64,000 nucleotides of DNA from Polynucleobacter ibericus (lineage in GTDB: Bacteria > Pseudomonadota > Gammaproteobacteria > Burkholderiales > Burkholderiaceae): contig NZ_CP061309.1 in NCBI RefSeq assembly GCF_018687955.1, positions 434,001 to 498,000 of the forward strand, read 5' to 3'. Below, piece by piece: positions 19,948-28,660 of this stretch. Made by a program: the position numbers and the translations under genes. Under the pieces are notes generated by a model. That model searched no databases. It was not told the origin of the DNA and saw nothing but the letters and a program-made list of their open reading frames with translations. How positions within the stretch are numbered: position 1 is the first letter of the stretch; the number at the start of each line of letters is the position of its first letter.

Positions 19948-20271
19948 ATGGCAATTACCTTAACCGACAAAGCAGCTGCACACGTAAACCGCAATCTAGA
20001 AAAGCGCGGTAAAGGTTGTGGTTTGCGCTTGGGAGTTCGCACAACCGGTTGTTCCGGTTTGGCTTATCAACTCGAGTATGTGGATGAGCCTGCAGCTGAA
20101 GACCAGGTATTTGAATCTAATGGTATTAAAGTATTTGTCGATCCAAAGAGCTTGGCTTACTTAGACGGTACAGAGCTAGACTTTGTACGTGAGGGTTTGA
20201 ACGAGGGGTTTAAGTTTCAAAATCCAAACGTAAAAGATGAGTGTGGTTGTGGCGAATCCTTCCGCGTCTGA
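19948..20271 (+). CDS. iscA: Fe-S assembly protein IscA (A-type carrier)
   Basis: A-type carrier that helps deliver clusters, particularly [4Fe-4S], to apoproteins. 107 residues with the three conserved cysteines at C35 (TTGCSG), C99 and C101 (ECGCGESF), the same numbers as in E. coli. Its 3' end overlaps the hscB start region by up to 35 bp. Confidence 0.97.
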   Translation: MAITLTDKAAAHVNRNLEKRGKGCGLRLGVRTTGCSGLAYQLEYVDEPAAEDQVFESNGIKVFVDPKSLAYLDGTELDFVREGLNEGFKFQNPNVKDECGCGESFRV

Positions 20272-20776
20272 CGATTACTTTCGCTTCTTTGGATTAAATC
20301 AGCAATTCAAAATCGACTTGCCTGCCCTTGATCAGGCGTACCTAGCAATTCAGAGGGAAGTACACCCTGATCGCAATGCACGCGGCAGTGATGTAGAGCA
20401 GCGCCTTGCAATGCAGATGGCCACCTTAGCAAATACTGCTTTGCAGACCCTCAAGAATCCTATTCAACGTGGGCTCTATATTTGTCAGCTTCATGGGGTT
20501 GATGCCAAGCTAGAAACCAATACCGCCATGCCTGCCGCCTTTCTAATGAAGCAAATGGAATGGCGCGAGAATTTAGATGAGCAGGCAGAAGATCTGGCTG
20601 CCCTAGAAGTCTTGATGTCTGAGGTCGAGCAATCTAAGCAAGATACTCTTGCTGAAATTGCTCAGGCAATCGATGGTGCTAAAAACTATACGCGTGCTGC
20701 CGAGTTGCTGCGCGGTCTACTTTTCATCGATAAGTTCGCCGCAGAGCTCGATGACACCATTTCTACGCTGGTTTAA
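20237..20776 (+). CDS. hscB: Co-chaperone HscB (J-domain)
   Basis: J-protein that brings IscU to HscA and stimulates its ATPase. 179 residues from the ATG at 20237. The N-terminal J domain holds the HPD motif (REVHPDRN) and the C-terminal helical domain contacts IscU. The start is uncertain: the ATG overlaps iscA by 35 bp, while an in-frame GTG at 20249 would give [15 protein letters not shown]. Neither has a clear Shine-Dalgarno sequence, so translational coupling from iscA is likely. Confidence 0.95.
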   Translation: MSVVVANPSASDDYFRFFGLNQQFKIDLPALDQAYLAIQREVHPDRNARGSDVEQRLAMQMATLANTALQTLKNPIQRGLYICQLHGVDAKLETNTAMPAAFLMKQMEWRENLDEQAEDLAALEVLMSEVEQSKQDTLAEIAQAIDGAKNYTRAAELLRGLLFIDKFAAELDDTISTLV

Positions 20777-20804
20777 CTCTCGCGTAAATTAAACTCAATC
20801 CCTT

Positions 20805-22670
20805 ATGGCTTTATTACAAATCTCCGAACCTGGTAAATCACTAGCGCCTCATCAGCGGCGAATTGCCGTAGGTATTGATTTAGGCACTACCAATTCCTTA
20901 GTGGCTATCGTGCGCGATGCACTGCCTAAGGTATTACCAGATGCGCAAGGTCGAGAGTTATTGCCTTCAGTAATTCGTTACTTGCCAAACGGTAGAACTC
21001 AGGCAGGCTTTGAGGCGCTTGAGAGTGTGGTGATTGACCCCAAGAACACCATTGTTTCAGTGAAACGATTTATGGGACGCGGCTTATTGGATATAGAGCA
21101 TATTGAAAGTGCTCCGTATGACTTTGTTGATCAGCCTGGCATGCTCAAGCTGAGAACGGTGGCTGGTGATAAGAGCCCCATTGAAGTCTCCGCAGAAATA
21201 CTCGCGCGTTTACGCCAACTAGCTGAAGACTCTGTCTCTGATGACATCGTGGGTGCGGTGATTACAGTTCCCGCCTACTTTGATGATGCACAACGTCAAG
21301 CAACTAAAGATGCTGCGAAGTTAGCGGGGATTGAAGTTCTGCGTTTACTAAATGAGCCTACTGCCGCTGCCATTGCCTATGGTCTAGATAATGCTTCTGA
21401 AGGTGTCTACGCAGTTTATGACTTAGGTGGTGGTACCTTTGATATCTCCATACTGCGTATGAGTAGAGGGGTGTTTGAAGTGCTCTCTACTGGTGGTGAT
21501 TCTGCATTAGGCGGCGATGATTTTGATCATCGCTTGTATTGCTGGGTGATTGAGCAGGCAAAGCTTTCTCCGCTCTCGATCCATGATCACGCAACGCTCT
21601 TGCAGGCATGTAAGCATGCCAAAGAACAATTAAGTCACAACCCTTTGGCACGAGTTCATGAAACTCTTGCTGATGGCACTGTAGTTAATGTTGGTGTAAG
21701 CCAAGCGCAACTCTTTGAGATCACTCAGAACTTAATCAATAAAACATTAGTAGCCTGTAAAAAAGCTTTGCGTGATGCTGGTCTAAAGGCTGAGGATGTT
21801 AAAGGTGTTGTGATGGTAGGCGGTTCAACCCGCATGCCTAATGTACAACGTGCCGTTGGAGAACTCTTTGGTACACAGCCATTAAACAATCTGAATCCAG
21901 ATCAAGTGGTTGCATTGGGAGCAGCGATGCAGGCTGACTTACTAGCAGGTAACCAAAGCAAAGATGATGAGTGGCTTCTTTTGGATGTCATTCCACTATC
22001 GCTCGGTATTGAAACCATGGGCGGTCTGGTGGAGAAGATTATTCCTCGTAATACGCCGATTCCAGTTGCTCGAGCTCAGGATTTCACGACCTTTAAAGAT
22101 GGTCAGACTGCTTTGGCGATTCAGGTGGTGCAGGGTGAGCGTGAGCTGGCTCAAGACTGTCGCTCATTAGGTAAGTTTGAATTACGTGGCATCCCAGCTA
22201 TGGCTGCAGGTGCAGCGCGCATCCGGGTTACCTTCCAGGTAGATGCTGATGGCCTTCTATCTGTCAGCGCTACTGAGCAAGGCTCTGGCGTGAAAGCCTC
22301 TATCGATATCAAACCCTCTTATGGCTTAACGGACGCGGAGATTACCCGCATGCTGCAAGACGGTTTTGCCTCCGCTAATGAGGATATGCTTTCCAGGTCT
22401 TTGCGCGAAGAACAGGTAAATGCACAGCGTTTATTAGATGCAGTGCAAACAGCACTAAATAGTGATCGTGCATTGCTGAGTAAGGAAGAGCAAGTCGTCA
22501 TTGATCAAGAAATGGCGACATTACAAAAGATTTTGAATGACGAAACTGATAGCGCTGTTGTTCGTAAGGCAGTTGATCATGCTGCCAAGGCAACCGATGA
22601 TTTTGCACAAATGCGCATGAACGCTAGCATTCAGAAGGCTTTATCCGGCAAGAATGTTGCTGAAATTTAA
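20805..22670 (+). CDS. hscA: Hsp70-family chaperone HscA
   Basis: Specialised Hsp70 that drives cluster release from IscU using ATP. 621 residues. The ATPase domain shows [12 protein letters not shown] near residue 23, [11 protein letters not shown] near 205 and VGGSTRMP near 343. The substrate-binding domain starts around residue 390 and a helical lid ends the protein. Shorter than DnaK and lacking its acidic tail, as usual for HscA. Between hscB and fdx. Confidence 0.98.
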   Translation: MALLQISEPGKSLAPHQRRIAVGIDLGTTNSLVAIVRDALPKVLPDAQGRELLPSVIRYLPNGRTQAGFEALESVVIDPKNTIVSVKRFMGRGLLDIEHIESAPYDFVDQPGMLKLRTVAGDKSPIEVSAEILARLRQLAEDSVSDDIVGAVITVPAYFDDAQRQATKDAAKLAGIEVLRLLNEPTAAAIAYGLDNASEGVYAVYDLGGGTFDISILRMSRGVFEVLSTGGDSALGGDDFDHRLYCWVIEQAKLSPLSIHDHATLLQACKHAKEQLSHNPLARVHETLADGTVVNVGVSQAQLFEITQNLINKTLVACKKALRDAGLKAEDVKGVVMVGGSTRMPNVQRAVGELFGTQPLNNLNPDQVVALGAAMQADLLAGNQSKDDEWLLLDVIPLSLGIETMGGLVEKIIPRNTPIPVARAQDFTTFKDGQTALAIQVVQGERELAQDCRSLGKFELRGIPAMAAGAARIRVTFQVDADGLLSVSATEQGSGVKASIDIKPSYGLTDAEITRMLQDGFASANEDMLSRSLREEQVNAQRLLDAVQTALNSDRALLSKEEQVVIDQEMATLQKILNDETDSAVVRKAVDHAAKATDDFAQMRMNASIQKALSGKNVAEI

Positions 22671-22702
22671 AAATACAAATTGACCAACAATAGAAAAGAA
22701 TC

Positions 22703-23041
22703 ATGACTCAAATCGTCGTACTACCGCATAGTGAGTATTGTCCGGAAGGGGCCGTTGTAGAAGTTGCTCCAGGCACTTCGATCTGCGAAGCTTTATTAGA
22801 GAATGACATTCCGATTGAACATGCTTGCGATATGGTGTGTGCTTGTACTACTTGCCATGTCATCGTGAAAGAGGGCTTTCAAAGCTTGAATCCTCCTGAT
22901 GAGAATGAGGAAGATATGCTTGATCGTGCGTGGGGATTAAATCCGCAGTCCCGTCTGTCTTGCCAGGCTATCGTGGCCAAACAGGACCTAGTGATTGAAA
23001 TTCCTAAATATTCAATCAATCATGCCAAAGAAAACCATTGA
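22703..23041 (+). CDS. fdx: [2Fe-2S] ferredoxin of the isc operon
   Basis: Adrenodoxin-type ferredoxin that supplies electrons for cluster assembly. 112 residues. Cluster ligands C42, C48, C51 and C87; C46 is the extra conserved cysteine in the binding loop (CDMVCACTTC). The acidic PPDENEEDMLD helix after the loop is the partner-binding surface. Last gene of the isc operon; no iscX follows. Confidence 0.97.
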   Translation: MTQIVVLPHSEYCPEGAVVEVAPGTSICEALLENDIPIEHACDMVCACTTCHVIVKEGFQSLNPPDENEEDMLDRAWGLNPQSRLSCQAIVAKQDLVIEIPKYSINHAKENH

Positions 23042-23172
23042 TGCACCAATATAGAGCATAAGGCTCTAAATCCATGCAATAGCTACAAAGTAACAGAGGT
23101 ACGAGGATTAATATGAACTTGTAGTCGATGCAGTAGTTCATTCTTTAGGTAGTACCTCCAAAAAAATCTTTT

Positions 23173-23200
23173 AAGCCATCCTTCGGGGTGGCTTTTCTTT
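23173..23200 (+). terminator. Intrinsic terminator after the isc operon
   Basis: AAGCCATCC, a TTCG loop and GGGTGGCTT followed by TTCTTTT, about 130 bp after the fdx stop. The bases between (23042-23172) contain no convincing gene. Confidence 0.8.
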
Positions 23201-23226
23201 TGCTTAATAATTTTTATTATGCTAAA

Positions 23227-23247
23227 TTACATTATGTAAATATACAT
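23227..23247. promoter_or_regulatory. Overlapping TTACAT/ATGTAA palindromes before the DUF2892 gene
   Basis: TTACAT at 23227-23232 and ATGTAA at 23234-23239 form a perfect 13-bp palindrome. ATGTA also pairs with TACAT at 23243-23247. The three half-sites sit about 50-65 bp before the ATG, over or next to the likely promoter. Candidate operator, regulator unknown. Confidence 0.4.
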
Positions 23248-23294
23248 ATTGTTAGTGAATGTCATTTTCAGCACCATTCAAAGAGGAGAATTAA

Positions 23295-23513
23295 ATGAAA
23301 TGTAACGTTGGTGGTATCGATCGCGTTCTGCGCATCGCAGTAGGTTTGGTGTTAACTGGGCTGGCAGCAAGCAATGTAGTTGGCGCTTGGGGTTGGATTG
23401 GCATCGTGCCTTTGGCGACAGGTTTGTTTAGGTTCTGCCCACTCTATCCAGTTCTTGGAATTAATTCATGTGGAACAGGCCCTGATTCCAGTAGTGGCGG
23501 TTGCTGTAAATAA
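23295..23513 (+). CDS. Small DUF2892 (YgaP-type) membrane protein
   Basis: 72 residues. Starts MKCNVGGIDRVLRIAVG, the typical DUF2892 opening, followed by two short transmembrane segments with a glycine-rich turn, then FRFCPLYPVLGINSCGTG and a Ser/Gly tail ending in two cysteines (GGCCK). In YgaP this domain anchors a rhodanese; here it stands alone. The paired cysteines suggest thiol or persulfide chemistry, which is inference. It has its own upstream palindromes, an AGAGGAG Shine-Dalgarno sequence and a terminator, so it is probably monocistronic. Confidence 0.88.
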   Translation: MKCNVGGIDRVLRIAVGLVLTGLAASNVVGAWGWIGIVPLATGLFRFCPLYPVLGINSCGTGPDSSSGGCCK

Positions 23514-23524
23514 TGATGAAATGA

Positions 23525-23552
23525 AAAAAGCCTCGTAATACGAGGCTTTTTA
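23525..23552. terminator. Bidirectional terminator between DUF2892 gene and cysN
   Basis: AAAAAGCCTCG, loop TAATA, CGAGGCTTTTT: a perfect 11-bp stem with A-run and T-run, serving the plus-strand DUF2892 gene and the minus-strand cys operon. Confidence 0.9.
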
Positions 23553-23578
23553 ACGTGTCATTTACTAGGTAATGCTTA

Positions 23579-24925
23579 CTAAGCTACCGCCTCACGAATC
23601 ATTCCGGCTGCAACGGTATGGTTTGTTGCTTCATCAATTAGGATGAATGCACCAGTGCGTTGGGACTGATCAAATAAATCGGCAACAATCGGTTTTTGTA
23701 GGATGAAGTCCACACGGCCGATTGCATTGGTAGAAAGTGTATGCACATCGCTTGATTGCAAGAGTGTTTGCACATCTAGCACCTGTTGAATTGCTTTTAC
23801 CTTTGCGCCAACGGTATTGGTGGTGTGGCGTAAGGCATATTTGCGGCTCAAGGAAAGTGGTTCGCTATCTAGCCAGCACAAATCAGCAGAGAGCTGCTTA
23901 CTCAGCACTGGCGGATGACTATCTTCCGCGCTAATGAATAGAGATCCGCGTGACACATCAATATCTTCGGATAATTGAATTGCTACTGCTTGACCTGTTT
24001 GCGCAGAATCCACCGCATTGCTGCCATTAGTCTGCTTACTGCTTGAGCGATTGTCTAGGTATATCTCAGTAACGGTTGCTTCTGAGCCGCTAGGAAGGAC
24101 CTTAATCTTTTGACCCTTACGGATACTGCCAGACTCAATCTCACCAAGGTAGCCGCGGAAATCATCAGAAGCACTGCCATCTTGACGGGCTACATATTGA
24201 ACCGGGAAGCGAAGTGCCAGTTTTTCTGACTCAGGGCTAGTGTCTAGGCTCTCTAGCCACTCAAGCAGGGTAGGTCCTTTATACCAAGGTGTATTTTTAC
24301 TAGCAGTAACTACGTTAGCACCCAGCAATGCGGAGATTGGAATCAAAGTTGGTTTAGGTAAGCCAATCTTTTGGGTCAGATCTTCGATCGATGTCTTGAT
24401 AGTATTAAATACTTTTTCATCAAACTCATACAAGTCCATCTTATTGATGGCAAACACTACGTGACGCAGACCCAATAAATGAACAATCGCAGCATGACGC
24501 TTAGTCTGTGCTAAAAGCGTTGCTGGTGTAGTGTTGAGATCAACGCGAGTTGCATCTACTAGGATCACAGCGACATCCGATTGAGATGCGCCGGTAACCA
24601 AATTGCGAGTGTATTGCTCATGCCCTGGGGCATCAGCCACGATAAATTTACGCTTCTGAGTAGAGAAGTAGCGATAAGCTACATCAATGGTGATGCCTTG
24701 TTCACGTTCAGCCTCTAGTCCATCAGTCAAAAGGGCTAAATCTACACCTGCATCAGATGAGGTAACACGGGCATGCTTGGTTTTGGAGAGTGACTCTAGT
24801 TGATCTACCAGAATAGATTTGGTGTCATAGAGTAAGCGGCCAATTAAAGTGCTCTTGCCATCATCCACGCTGCCGGCAGTAATGAAACGCACCACGTTTT
24901 GGTTCATATTTTGATTGGTAGTCAT
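23579..24925 (-). CDS. cysN: Sulfate adenylyltransferase subunit 1 (GTPase)
   Basis: GTP-hydrolysing subunit of ATP sulfurylase; with CysD it makes adenosine phosphosulfate (APS). 448 residues. The EF-Tu-like G domain has Walker A GSVDDGKS at 18-25, DAPGHEQYTRN as the G3 region and NKMD as G4. There is no fused CysC (APS kinase) domain, which fits the use of an APS-type reductase here. The ATG shares one base with the cysD stop. Confidence 0.97.
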   Translation of the reverse strand: MTTNQNMNQNVVRFITAGSVDDGKSTLIGRLLYDTKSILVDQLESLSKTKHARVTSSDAGVDLALLTDGLEAEREQGITIDVAYRYFSTQKRKFIVADAPGHEQYTRNLVTGASQSDVAVILVDATRVDLNTTPATLLAQTKRHAAIVHLLGLRHVVFAINKMDLYEFDEKVFNTIKTSIEDLTQKIGLPKPTLIPISALLGANVVTASKNTPWYKGPTLLEWLESLDTSPESEKLALRFPVQYVARQDGSASDDFRGYLGEIESGSIRKGQKIKVLPSGSEATVTEIYLDNRSSSKQTNGSNAVDSAQTGQAVAIQLSEDIDVSRGSLFISAEDSHPPVLSKQLSADLCWLDSEPLSLSRKYALRHTTNTVGAKVKAIQQVLDVQTLLQSSDVHTLSTNAIGRVDFILQKPIVADLFDQSQRTGAFILIDEATNHTVAAGMIREAVA

Positions 24926-25848
24926 CAGAAGTAACCTTCTTTCTTGCGGCGCTCCATAGAGGCCTCATTGGTTTGGTCGTCCATGCGGGTAGCTCCACGC
25001 TCAGTAATTTCAGTAATAGCCGTCTCCGCAATAATCTCGAGTGGAGTTGCGGCGGTGCTTAAGACTGGGCAGGTACAGCTGATGTCACCAACGGTACGAA
25101 AACGCACACTTAATATCTCGCTGATATCGCCAGGTGCTTTAGGAGTTACATCGGTTACTGGAACTAATAGACTGTTTTTCTTTACCACTTCACGTTGGTG
25201 AGTGTAGTAAATGCTTGGAAGCTCTAGTTTCTCGCGAGAAATGTATTGCCAGATATCAAGCTCCGTCCAGTTGGAGATGGGGAACACGCGCATGTTTTCA
25301 CCTTTAGCGATGCGAGCGTTATAAAGATTCCAGAGCTCAGGGCGCTGGGCTTTAGGATCCCATTGGCCGAATTCATCGCGGAAAGAGAAGATACGTTCCT
25401 TGGCACGGGCTTTTTCTTCGTCGCGACGGGCGCCGCCCATTAGGGCGTCGAATTCATGTTCTGCAATGGCTTCGAGCAAAGTTACGGCTTGCGCAGCATT
25501 CCGAGAATCTGTTTCTTTGCGTAAACGCACAGTCCCTTTTTTGATGGAGTCTTCAACATGACCCACAATCAGCTTTACGCCAGTCTTTTCAACCACGGCA
25601 TCACGATAGGCAATGACTTCTGGATAGTTGTGGCCAGTATCAATATGCAAAATGGGGAAAGGAAGCTTTACAGGACGATCACCGAATTGAAATGCCTTGC
25701 ACGCTAAGTGAAACATCACAATAGAGTCTTTGCCGCCAGAGAACAGCATGGCTGGGTTGGCGCACTGCGCTACTACTTCGCGAATGATGTAAATCGATTC
25801 TGCTTCAAGCCAGTCTAGGTGATCATCTAATAATTTTTTTTCTTGCAT
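24925..25848 (-). CDS. cysD: Sulfate adenylyltransferase subunit 2
   Basis: Catalytic adenylyltransferase subunit of ATP sulfurylase, PAPS-reductase-like fold. 307 residues. PP-loop SGGKDSIVM near residue 38, followed by HIDTGHNYPE and a Leu/Ser-rich C-terminus ending GYF. The gene stop overlaps the cysN start by one base, giving stoichiometric synthesis. It lies 55 bp after cysH. Confidence 0.97.
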   Translation of the reverse strand: MQEKKLLDDHLDWLEAESIYIIREVVAQCANPAMLFSGGKDSIVMFHLACKAFQFGDRPVKLPFPILHIDTGHNYPEVIAYRDAVVEKTGVKLIVGHVEDSIKKGTVRLRKETDSRNAAQAVTLLEAIAEHEFDALMGGARRDEEKARAKERIFSFRDEFGQWDPKAQRPELWNLYNARIAKGENMRVFPISNWTELDIWQYISREKLELPSIYYTHQREVVKKNSLLVPVTDVTPKAPGDISEILSVRFRTVGDISCTCPVLSTAATPLEIIAETAITEITERGATRMDDQTNEASMERRKKEGYF

Positions 25849-25903
25849 TTTCTACTTCGTTCTTTGCTAAGTTCTATTAAATATTTTCTTAATCTTTAAT
25901 ACT

Positions 25904-26632
25904 TTATTTGTTGACGTGTAAGCCACATTCTTTGCTATCACTTTGCAGCCACCACCAGCGTCCAGCACGAATGTCTTCGCCCTTCTTGACCTCACGGGTG
26001 CAAGGCTCGCAGCCTATGCTGGGATAGCCTTTGAGGTGTAGCGGATGGATAGGAACGTTCTCTTGCTTGATGTAAGCCCAGATATCAGATTCAGTCCAGT
26101 CAAATAAAGGATTGAATTTGGCGATACCTCTCGCATCATCTAATTCTTCTAAATTGAGTTCAGTACGTGTAGTCGATTGCTCGCGTCTTTGGCCTGTCAG
26201 CCATGCATCAGCACCGAGTAATGCTGCATTAAGTGGTTTGATCTTGCGAGCGCCACAGCAAGCTTTTTTAGGCTCTTCGCCATCATAAAAACCATTCATA
26301 CCGTATTGATCGATGAAGCCCTGAACATCTTCTTCTTTGGGATAAACCTTTTCAATGGATATACCGTAGCGATCTTCAGTAGTCTTGACCATATCAACAG
26401 TCTCTTGATGTAAACGACCGGTCGCTAAGGTAAATAATTTGATAGATGCAGCAGCTTTACTAATGGCATCGGTAATCACCATATCTTCAGCGGCAAGGCT
26501 GGTTGCAAAACGGACATCAGAAAAGCGCTTAGAAATGTCTAAGAGTCGTTGCTTGAGGGTTATTGATTTCTCGGCAAGCTCAGCAGGAGTCAAAGTGCTC
26601 GGGGGGATAGACCAAAATTCAGGGGTAATCAT
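25904..26632 (-). CDS. cysH: Adenylyl-sulfate (APS) reductase
   Basis: Reduces APS to sulfite. 242 residues. Contains CC at 125-126 and C-x2-C at 208 and 211, the [4Fe-4S] cluster ligands that separate APS reductases from PAPS reductases, plus the C-terminal catalytic cysteine C236 in KECGLH. It therefore acts directly on APS from CysDN. The start overlaps the TSUP gene stop by 4 bp (ATGA). Sulfite reductase is not in the window. Confidence 0.95.
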   Translation of the reverse strand: MITPEFWSIPPSTLTPAELAEKSITLKQRLLDISKRFSDVRFATSLAAEDMVITDAISKAAASIKLFTLATGRLHQETVDMVKTTEDRYGISIEKVYPKEEDVQGFIDQYGMNGFYDGEEPKKACCGARKIKPLNAALLGADAWLTGQRREQSTTRTELNLEELDDARGIAKFNPLFDWTESDIWAYIKQENVPIHPLHLKGYPSIGCEPCTREVKKGEDIRAGRWWWLQSDSKECGLHVNK

Positions 26633-27423
26633 GAAGAGACGAGCTTAATTCCAACTAAAAAGAGGGTTGCTGCAAGCGTATTTCTAGTTGCCTTTTCAGA
26701 AAGGGAGCTAGAGAGCTTAGCGCCTAGCCATATGGCTGGAACAGAGCCCAATAAGAGTCCAAACAATAAATCAAAATGCACGTTACCCAACCACCAGTGC
26801 CCTATTCCAGCAAGGGCAGTAAGTGGTACGGCGTATGCAATGTCAGTGCCAGCAACTTCGGCAGGCTTGAGGTGTGGATATAGAATTAATATCAGAGTAG
26901 CGCCAATGGCACCAGCACCAATTGAGGATACCGTTACTAGAACCCCAATCACTGCACCAACGGCAATAGTTGCAACTTTTAAATTTGAGCCGCTGGGCAA
27001 AAATTTTGGATTAGCTTGTACCCACCCCAGAATCTTAGCTCGAAAGAGTAAGGAAATGGCAGTAAGTAAAACTGAAATTCCGATAGAGACGCTAATAAAG
27101 TGATTAAAGTTTTTTGAAACAGGGCCAATGATCTTTAATGCCAGGATAGAAAGGATCGCTGTACTAACACTTCCAATGCATAGCAATTTCACTATATCCC
27201 AACGAACATTGCCGTGAAGTCTGTGTGCGGCAGTGCCAAAGCCTTTGGTGATTGCAGCAAATGCTAGATCAGTTCCAACTGCTGTTGTTGGAGCAACGCC
27301 AAAGATAATGGTTAACAAAGGGGTCATTAACGATCCTCCACCCACGCCTGTCATTCCCACCAGTAAACCCACTAAGGCGCCAGAAATAATAAATTGGGAT
27401 GAGTCTTGAAAAAATTGCAGCAT
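26629..27423 (-). CDS. TSUP (TauE/SafE-type) membrane transporter in the cys operon
   Basis: 264 residues with about eight hydrophobic segments and the two repeated glycine-rich motifs of the family (GMTGVGGGSLMTPLL near residue 24, and SSIGAGAIGATL near 165). TSUP proteins move sulfite, sulfate or organosulfonates. Its place between a 54-aa gene and cysH, with a 4-bp overlap to cysH, makes sulfate uptake or sulfite export the best guess. No CysZ, CysP or ABC-type sulfate transporter gene is in the window, so an uptake role is attractive. Confidence 0.9.
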   Translation of the reverse strand: MLQFFQDSSQFIISGALVGLLVGMTGVGGGSLMTPLLTIIFGVAPTTAVGTDLAFAAITKGFGTAAHRLHGNVRWDIVKLLCIGSVSTAILSILALKIIGPVSKNFNHFISVSIGISVLLTAISLLFRAKILGWVQANPKFLPSGSNLKVATIAVGAVIGVLVTVSSIGAGAIGATLILILYPHLKPAEVAGTDIAYAVPLTALAGIGHWWLGNVHFDLLFGLLLGSVPAIWLGAKLSSSLSEKATRNTLAATLFLVGIKLVSS

Positions 27424-27438
27424 GAGATAAATCCTGAT

Positions 27439-27603
27439 TTAGGCGAATGATTGTTCAAACTCTTCGAGTTTGATGGCATTCATGATGAACAGAATTTGAC
27501 GTTGAAAGCTTTTGCGTTCTTCAACTTGATCATGGGGTAAACGATCGTGCTGACGCAGTAAGTTGGTGATCACTGGATTGAAGTGCTCTCTAACTGGTGA
27601 CAT
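27439..27603 (-). CDS. 54-residue conserved-looking small protein at the head of the cys operon
   Basis: A short ORF reading MSPVREHFNPVITNLL to the TAA at 27439-27441. It has a strong Shine-Dalgarno sequence (AAGGAA, 8 bases before the ATG) and sits 15 bp upstream of the TSUP gene with no other gene between. It is charged, probably all-helical, with no cysteine and no membrane segment; the core ERKSFQRQILFIMNAI looks like a coherent amphipathic helix. I do not recognise a named family. Position suggests a part in sulfate assimilation or its regulation. The alternative is a leader peptide. Confidence 0.7.
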   Translation of the reverse strand: MSPVREHFNPVITNLLRQHDRLPHDQVEERKSFQRQILFIMNAIKLEEFEQSFA

Positions 27604-27650
27604 TGCAATTCCTTCGTAAATATCTCGTTATAGAGAATTTACCAAGGCGT

Positions 27651-27675
27651 CTATATATTCACAAGGAATATATAG
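27651..27675 (-). promoter_or_regulatory. Perfect 10-bp inverted repeat upstream of the cys operon (proximal)
   Basis: CTATATATTC and GAATATATAG arms around a 5-bp spacer (ACAAG). Its centre is 60 bp upstream of the 54-aa gene's ATG. Size and symmetry fit a dimeric regulator such as a LysR-type protein (CysB is the usual controller of these genes). Confidence 0.5.
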
Positions 27676-27677
27676 CG

Positions 27678-27700
27678 ATATCTAAATGACTTTTAGATAT
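27678..27700 (-). promoter_or_regulatory. Perfect 9-bp inverted repeat upstream of the cys operon (distal)
   Basis: ATATCTAAA and TTTAGATAT arms around a 5-bp spacer (TGACT). Its centre is 26 bp from that of the neighbouring repeat, and both have the same 5-bp spacer. It may form part of a tandem operator, or a weak AT-rich transcript end for fpr, which stops at 27717. Confidence 0.45.
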
Positions 27701-27716
27701 ATAGAACTAGGCTGAA

Positions 27717-28493
27717 TTACTTTTCTACGAAAGCACGTTCAAACACATAGTCACCAAGTTGACCGAGGCTAGGGGAGACTTTGAAGCCTTTGGCATCTAG
27801 CATCTCAGAAGTTTCTTTGAGCATAGAAGGGCTACCGCAGATCATGGCGCGATCTACTGCTGGATCTAATGGTGGCAGGCCGATGTCTTTAAACAATTGA
27901 CCAGATTCAATGGCAGTAGTGAGTCGCCCAGTGTGTTTGAAAGCCTCACGGGTCACTGTTGGGTAGTAGATCAACTTTTCACGAATGAGTTCGCCTAGAT
28001 ATTCGTCTTGTGTGAGCTCATTTTTGATGTAGTCCTCATACGCGAGTTCACTCACAAGGCGTACACCATGAATTAAGACAACCTTCTCAAACTTTTCATA
28101 TGTTTCAGGATCACGAATAATGCTCATGAAAGGCGCAAGTCCAGTGCCAGTACTAAATAAGTAAAGATGCTTGCCTGGATTTAAATCATCTAACACTAAT
28201 GTGCCAACTGATTTTTCACTCACCAAGATGGGGTCTCCAACTTGAATTTTTTGAAGTCGGGAGGTAAGGGGGCCATCTTGAACTTTAATGCTCAAGAACT
28301 CTAAATGCTCTTCGTAATTCGGGCTAGCAACGCTGTAGGCTCGGACTAAAGGCTTGCCTTCAACCTCAAGACCAATCATCAAGAAGTGACCGCTGCGAAA
28401 GCGTAAGCCTTTATTGCGGGTTGTAGTAAAGCTAAATAGAGTGTCATTCCAGTGATGAACTGACAGAACGGTTTCGGTATTGTAGGCGGCCAT
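27717..28493 (-). CDS. fpr: Ferredoxin-NADP+ reductase
   Basis: FAD enzyme exchanging electrons between NADPH and ferredoxin or flavodoxin. 258 residues. The FAD motif RAYSVASP is near residue 50, the NADP-binding stretch LFSTGTGLAPFMSI near 111, MICGSPSML near 218, and the C-terminal FVEK of the bacterial subclass is present. It is close to the cys operon but separated by 113 bp. It may support Fe-S and sulfur metabolism or the oxidative stress response. Confidence 0.95.
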   Translation of the reverse strand: MAAYNTETVLSVHHWNDTLFSFTTTRNKGLRFRSGHFLMIGLEVEGKPLVRAYSVASPNYEEHLEFLSIKVQDGPLTSRLQKIQVGDPILVSEKSVGTLVLDDLNPGKHLYLFSTGTGLAPFMSIIRDPETYEKFEKVVLIHGVRLVSELAYEDYIKNELTQDEYLGELIREKLIYYPTVTREAFKHTGRLTTAIESGQLFKDIGLPPLDPAVDRAMICGSPSMLKETSEMLDAKGFKVSPSLGQLGDYVFERAFVEK

Positions 28494-28586
28494 AAATGCG
28501 TATTAATTGGTGATAGCAAAAGGGTAATTATCCCATTCTTGGAGCGTGATATTGAGCTTAATCCCGCTAAAAATAGGACTCTGTAG

Positions 28587-28598
28587 TGATATAGATCA
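28587..28598. promoter_or_regulatory. Possible FNR/Anr-like half-sites between fpr and dsbB
   Basis: TGAT-N4-ATCA in the divergent fpr-dsbB gap. The outer bases differ from the TTGAT-N4-ATCAA consensus. Weak match. Confidence 0.2.
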
Positions 28599-28660
28599 GA
28601 CTTTTAGTAATAAAGAATTGATTTATCGACCCACATGGGCCCATTAGCTATTATCTAGAT

